NCBI GenBank assembly: GCA_017311315.1
Contig: CM029647.1
Location: 3,976,576 to 4,040,575, forward strand
Reading direction: 5' to 3'
DNA: 64,000 bases
DNA from: Dendrocalamus latiflorus
Taxonomy: Eukaryota; Streptophyta; Magnoliopsida; Poales; Poaceae
The notes beneath the pieces were generated by a model that saw only the letters and a program-made list of their open reading frames with translations, did not search any database and was not told the DNA's origin. Shown piece by piece: positions 58,845 to 64,000 of this stretch (positions within the stretch are counted from its first letter, which is position 1; every line of letters starts with the position of its first letter). The translations under genes and the position numbers were made by a program.

Positions 58845-59794
58845 AAGATGCCCTACTTTTCCCTCTTCTGCTCCGTCCTTTCGTATCTCCAATATGGCAT
58901 GTAACTTGCAATAATATGTTAGGACGGAGGATTGGTAATGTACTAATGTGCTAATAATATCGGTATAACCGTAGTTTTACAGATGCCATTGTTCATGAAG
59001 ACGACAGTGGGTGTCTGTGTATGTTTAGAAGTTTGAGAGTTATGTTTTTCGCTATCGAGTGCCCTTTGCTTTTGGCAATAGCTTTCGATTGGGATGCAGC
59101 GAGCGTCGGGATAATTCCGGCGTCTGCATCTGTTCGATTCACCGGTACCGTGTGTTGTGGTGGAAGTTTGTCCCGCCCACGTGGCGCGCCATACGCCAAA
59201 ACTTTGCGAAATGCGTGACGTCTCGCTATCGCGTACGTCGAAGTCTGGTTAGGAATCTGCTCTCTGCAATATTTTCATGTGGCACTATTTATGGTGTGGT
59301 GTTTCTCTCCACAGGAAGCGCATATACACAATCGCCACGAAAGTTATATTAGGTTTATACGATCGTGAGATCGATTCCATACCTTCATGTCAAAGCATTA
59401 AACTTTTACTTGGTGAGAGCCTGGCCAGCATCTCATTGCATGTGATTTGCAGGTTTTTCTGCGACTTGTGATCATCCGGATTTTCAGACGTAGCTTAGGT
59501 TCCTAAATTAAGCTAAACGGCGTGGAACGTTGCTCATTACTGTCTGTGGGGACTAGAACTATATGTGCTTATTACACTCGTTATAATCGAGTGAAAAGAA
59601 TTAACAAAACATTGGTACACAAGCCGGTTGCTTAACTTGCTTCCGTAACATTACAACAGACACGATACATGTGTATAGACAGATACGACGTTCAGTAGCA
59701 GCAGCAGCAGCAGCAACACGGACGACAACAACAATAACATCGCAGCATCCTGCATTAGGTAGGTTTTATTGCTGCAAAACTGGCCTCAGCGGCC
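58845..59794. other. Convergent intergenic region, 3'UTRs of the dioxygenase and malic enzyme
   Basis: About 950 bp between the two stop codons; both 3'UTRs must lie here. Near 59697-59715 is a short (CAG)n run. No gene or element is recognised. Confidence 0.6.
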
Positions 59795-62700
59795 TTACCG
59801 GTAGCTGCGGTAGACGGGGGTGTACATGCAGCTCTCTGCATATTTCTCCATATCTTTGGGGCGAGGCAGGCGGGTGGCCAAACCTGCGGAGAAAGATACG
59901 TGATGTCAAGCGCCGCAGGTTTTGCACAGGACCTGGATGGATACGGAATGATGTCTACAGAAAACGTTGGCGAGGCGACGGAAGAACATACCGAGTTCAT
60001 AGGCTTTTGCAGCCACACTAGCGGCAATGTGCGCAGATATTTTTCTGATGTTTGCGAAGGGTGGGAAGATGGACCCCTTGTCGAAGTTCTCCTGAGTGGC
60101 CTGTTCGGCTAGTGCTTCCGCTGTTTTAAGTAACGAAACATGAATTTTAGTTAGGACAGAAGTACGCTCGTAAACCTCCACAATATGAACAGCATTTCAG
60201 GGGGGGGGTGTTCATCAGTTCACTTCAAAGGTACTTACAGGCAGCAAGAAGCATGTCCTCATGGACACGGATTGCTCCAGAGATAACGACACCAAGGCCA
60301 AATCCAGGGAAAATGTATGCATTGTTTGCCTGTTGTGAATAACTCAATCAATTAGGGATGGCGAACTTCACTTTTGACTTTGCAAGCTTTTAGATCAGCA
60401 AGTCATTACTTTGATTTGGAAAAGTTCTAAAAACAAGTAATACCTGGCCAGGCACAAGAATCTTTCCATTGTGCTCCACAGGGTCAAATGGACTGCCGCT
60501 GGCAAACACTGCACGACCCTGCAAGGATGGAGATGCATTTCCATAAGTTACGCACTACAGAGTAAGCTCGATGCGCATTTGTTTTCTTGTGTTTTAGTGA
60601 AGCCCCTTTTTGTGTCAATTCTGTTACATCTACAGCAACACATGTATAAAAGAAAACAAACAGGGAACATCTTTCATTACTCATCGTTGCATTTCAAATG
60701 GCATAGGATAGCAGTGACTCAGTTAAGTCAAATGTTCAACTTAACAAATATGCAGCTAGCTGTGTATGTGTTGGGAAAGCTCACCTGGGTCCAGTTGTAT
60801 GCTTCTTCAGCAGTACATTCAGAGTGTGTTGTTGGATTTGACAGCGAGAAAATGATAGGTCTCTGCATTTAGAATTTTCGATATCACAAGTTAGCCAACC
60901 ATCTTGGCAATACAACAAAATTGCAACTTGAACAACAAAGATGTCCAAATTACCTCGTTGAAGGAAGCCATGGCCTCAACAACTTCTTTTGTAAAAGTTC
61001 TGCCAACTCCGGAGGTTCCAATCAGCACTGTAGGTTTGATGGACTAGAGAGAAGAAAGAAACTTAAGTACAATACGACGAAATACAACATTAACAAAACA
61101 AATTCAGTGAAGGCATGAGTCAGTCAGTCACTAATTGAATTAAAATATTAAATGTGCATCAACAATGAATACCTGGACAGCATCTAACAAGGTTGTCAAA
61201 GGTTCATGCTCATGTGCCCAAGGTTTTTTGAATGGCTGTAGGGAGTCTTTTCGGGAGTTAACAATCAAGCCCTAAACATATAATATAATAATATTGTGTC
61301 AGGCTGTCAGTTGCAGAGGTGAAAATATTGTATTAACAACAAAAATGTTCCTTCGGTTCCATACCTTTGAATCCACCAGCCAAACCTTCCTACGGCACTC
61401 TTCAATTGGAGCCTTTGTCTGTAAATTGATCAAAACCAGCAAGTTTTAGTAGTAAGCACCAGGATCAAAACTGTCCTATGCCACATTGAGTTTGTGAAAC
61501 TTTATAGTTAGTTACCTGTTTCGAAATCTCAAGAGCAATGAGTTCTGCAATACCAGTTCCAGCCTGCAGTCAAATGCATCATCAAATGTGTTTCGGAGAA
61601 TACGTCATGTTTCAACAGTTGAGAAAAAATTATGCCAGGAGAAGTTCTAACTAACCTCACCAGCACCAAGGAATAGGTAAGTGTGCTCTGCTAGGGTTCC
61701 ACCAACCACCTTCAGTGATGCTAACAGACCTGCAAGGACCACAGATGCTGTTCCCTGCAATCCATACATTTCAGATAAATGCAGAAGGCAACAAAACTGA
61801 AGGATCACGATACTGACTCAATGAGGATGCCTTCTGGTAAAACTAAAAATATCATGGAACAAACAAAACAAGTAGTTCATTTACCTGGATGTCATCATTG
61901 AAAACAAGATGACTCTTGCTATATTTTGCAAGCAAATCAAAGGCATTGTGATTAGCAAAGTCTTCAAACTGGCACAAGGAAGATCCATTCTCACTATTTT
62001 TGTGATAACAAGTAAAAAATGGCCAATAACAAATAATTAACTTGGATTCTGGACTGACCTGAATGAGAACTTTCTCACCATAGATTTGCTTAACAGCATT
62101 CATAAACTCTTCCATGAGCTCATGGTACTCCTGCCATCAATGACAATGCACAGATCAGATCTTAAGTGTCAATTATTTTGCCAACACCTTAATTACTTCA
62201 AGCAAAGTTTGCAGATGTACATACCTCGCCAATAGCTCGTCTTTGCCGGAGCCCAATGTAGAACTCATCATTAAGCAATTGCTCATTGTTAGTACCAACA
62301 TCAATTGTAATAGGTAAGCACTGCAAAGTAAAAAAAACAAAATTGAGATGATTTGGTTATTTTTGCAGTTGCTGGGAAACATACTGGGATCCTTAAAGGA
62401 GAACTACAAGTCTAAAACAGATGTGAATGCTTACAGCTGATGGGCGAACACCTCCAAGGGCAGTGTAGAGAGAAAGTTTGCCGACAGGAATTCCCATTCC
62501 CTATAGAAGATCATTCCAACAAATATAAGTAACGTTCCTGAAGCGAGCAGCTAATTCAACAAACATACCTGACAACCCAAATCTCCAAGCCCCAAAATGC
62601 GCTCACCATCAGTAACAACGATAACTTGAATGTTCCTCTCAGGCCAGTTCCTTAGCACCTCAAGAACCTTCCCCCTAGAAAATAACTCCAGTCAGTCCCA

Positions 62701-63394
62701 ATCCAATAGGCAGAAAGAAAATAAATACATAATTCTTTTAAATTCAAGCAAAGCTGTTAAATTCAAGCAAAGCTGGGCAAACGTACTTGTCCTTCAAACT
62801 GACATACAGACCCTGTGGGCGTCTAAATATGCTCCCATACTTCTGGCAAGCCTCACCTACAGTTGGTGTATAAACCACTGGGAGCAGCTCCTCCACATTA
62901 TCAATTAATAGCTTGTAGAAGAGCCTCTCATTCATCTCCTGAAAACACAAGGCATAGCACGATGTCGCAATCAATAGATCATTTTGTTTGCAATATATCG
63001 AATATGTTGGTTGGATTTTATCAGATCTTCAACAACACGGCATTTCCCTTGCAGAGTCAATCTTCTTACATATGACACTTCAATATTTCATATAAGTAAT
63101 CAGATTAATTTGGGCTACCTGAAGGTCCATCATGGCCATGTAGCGCTGCAAAGGGACCTTGTACTGGCGAAGGTTGTGCATGAGCTTCTTTACCTGCATA
63201 AACATTAAGGAGCTTAGGAAAAAAGACACCAGAATAATTACAGGTTATTGTAGCTAGTAGTGGTTGCCCATACTTGGAGCTCCTGAGACACGACAGATGG
63301 AGGAAGAAGGCCACGCAAGTAGTGCGCATCCCGCTCCTTCTCAGTGAAGGCGAGGCCCTTGTTGTGATGTGGATCCCTCAGAAGGGTGTAACCA
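59795..63394 (-). CDS. ME6: NADP-dependent malic enzyme, 18 exons visible, 5' end outside the window
   Basis: Oxidatively decarboxylates malate to pyruvate, CO2 and NADPH. Exons in coding order: 63394-63274, 63193-63119, 62938-62787, 62674-62569, 62500-62435, 62320-62225, 62130-62059, 61968-61885, 61754-61656, 61563-61516, 61418-61365, 61271-61173, 61043-60954, 60862-60785, 60518-60444, 60329-60239, 60120-59992, 59883-59795. Phases all agree, giving 540 residues and a stop. Seen in order: YTPTVGEAC, DGERILGLGDLG, VNDEFYIG-like LNDEFYIG, the signature FNDDIQGTA, the dinucleotide site GAGEAGTG, GTSGVG and the C-terminal YRSYR. Family members are about 570-640 aa, so only the N-terminus (and any plastid transit peptide) is missing. 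The plastid assignment and the symbol come from remembered gene order; the sequence here cannot show the targeting. Confidence 0.94.
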
Positions 63395-64000
63395 CTGTTG
63401 CACAAGATCGATTTACATCAGCATTTTGTTTCAACATACTGGACAAAAATTATTCGGTGCATTGCACTAAATTATGGTCGTTCATTCATATGAAACAACC
63501 TTGCAACCAGATCAACATTCTACAGCAGCACTTTTTCTTTTGTTCTCATGATCAAATTGGTCCTTGATTTTCCTTGCTGAACTGTTGTCTGCTAGCTCAG
63601 GTTTTCCATTAGCGTTCAGTTAAGTACGAAATTTATTTTTTGCTATCATTTACCATATGGTTGCCAATTTAGTACCAATTTCCAGTCAAATTTCACTGTC
63701 GGGTAGTGGAGAAAACAAGACACGGAAATATTGCGGTGGGCCAGATTAGAATATACTCCACCCACAAGAATGCAAGAAATAGAAGAAACCGAACCAATTC
63801 ATTGCTTTGCTCAACTACTCAAGACCTACTCAAAATCCTTCCGGCAGTAACACATATCAAAATTTTGAATTCTCCAAAACACTACCAATAATATTCTCTG
63901 AATAAATTGAAATATTATAATAGTACTAGAAATCCGGATGCGACCAGGTAGATGATAACTCCAACAATACTGGGTAACCCATAAGCTAAGGCAGGAAAAC
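63395..64000 (-). other. Malic enzyme upstream intron (window end)
   Basis: The acceptor just above the first visible exon shows that the gene continues to the right, so this stretch is intron sequence. No upstream exon was recognised. The reading phase at 63394 needs two bases from a preceding exon. Confidence 0.7.

Overview
This is plant nuclear DNA, almost certainly rice (Oryza) chromosome 1. Genes are intron-rich with GT..AG splice sites, and the gene space is separated by nested plant transposons (Ty1/copia LTR elements, hAT, Mutator-like, Tourist-type MITEs, a Helitron end, a tRNA-derived SINE). From memory, the order cytokinin dehydrogenase, SHAQKYF MYB, 2OG-dioxygenase, NADP-malic enzyme fits the rice Os01g0187600 to Os01g0188400 interval. 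No database was consulted, so the species and locus names are recall.

Layout. 0-11 kb: gene-free, repeat-rich DNA with a Mutator-like fold-back element carrying a MITE, a split segmental duplication, and a weak LTR pair whose right copy stops at the CKX promoter. 11.15-13.21 kb (+): a three-exon cytokinin oxidase/dehydrogenase, 525 aa. 13.4-14.9 kb: MITEs. 14.9-23 kb: a badly decayed Ty1/copia element with a roughly 2-kb 3' LTR. 25.45-39.33 kb (-): one MYB gene of three exons (365 aa). Its first exon lies 12.7 kb upstream of the other two because intron 1 holds a complete 5.15-kb copia element, an LTR-like block, a Helitron terminus and two hAT-type elements. 39.6-52 kb: intergenic repeats, a second decayed copia (-), and an orphan promoter-like site. 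52.47-58.84 kb (+): an 11-exon 2OG-Fe(II) oxygenase (329 aa) with transposons in at least three introns. 59.80-63.39 kb (-): 18 exons of an NADP-malic enzyme whose 5' end lies beyond the window.

The four genes do not form a pathway. They are independent plant loci: cytokinin breakdown (secreted), a transcriptional repressor-type MYB, a soluble 2OG oxygenase, and malate decarboxylation (probably plastid). The oxygenase and the malic enzyme are convergent, with about 950 bp between stop codons.

I found no convincing new multi-gene system. The most notable signals are architectural: the very long transposon-filled first intron of the MYB gene, the LTR remnant and minisatellite abutting the CKX promoter, and several non-autonomous elements with precise target-site duplications.
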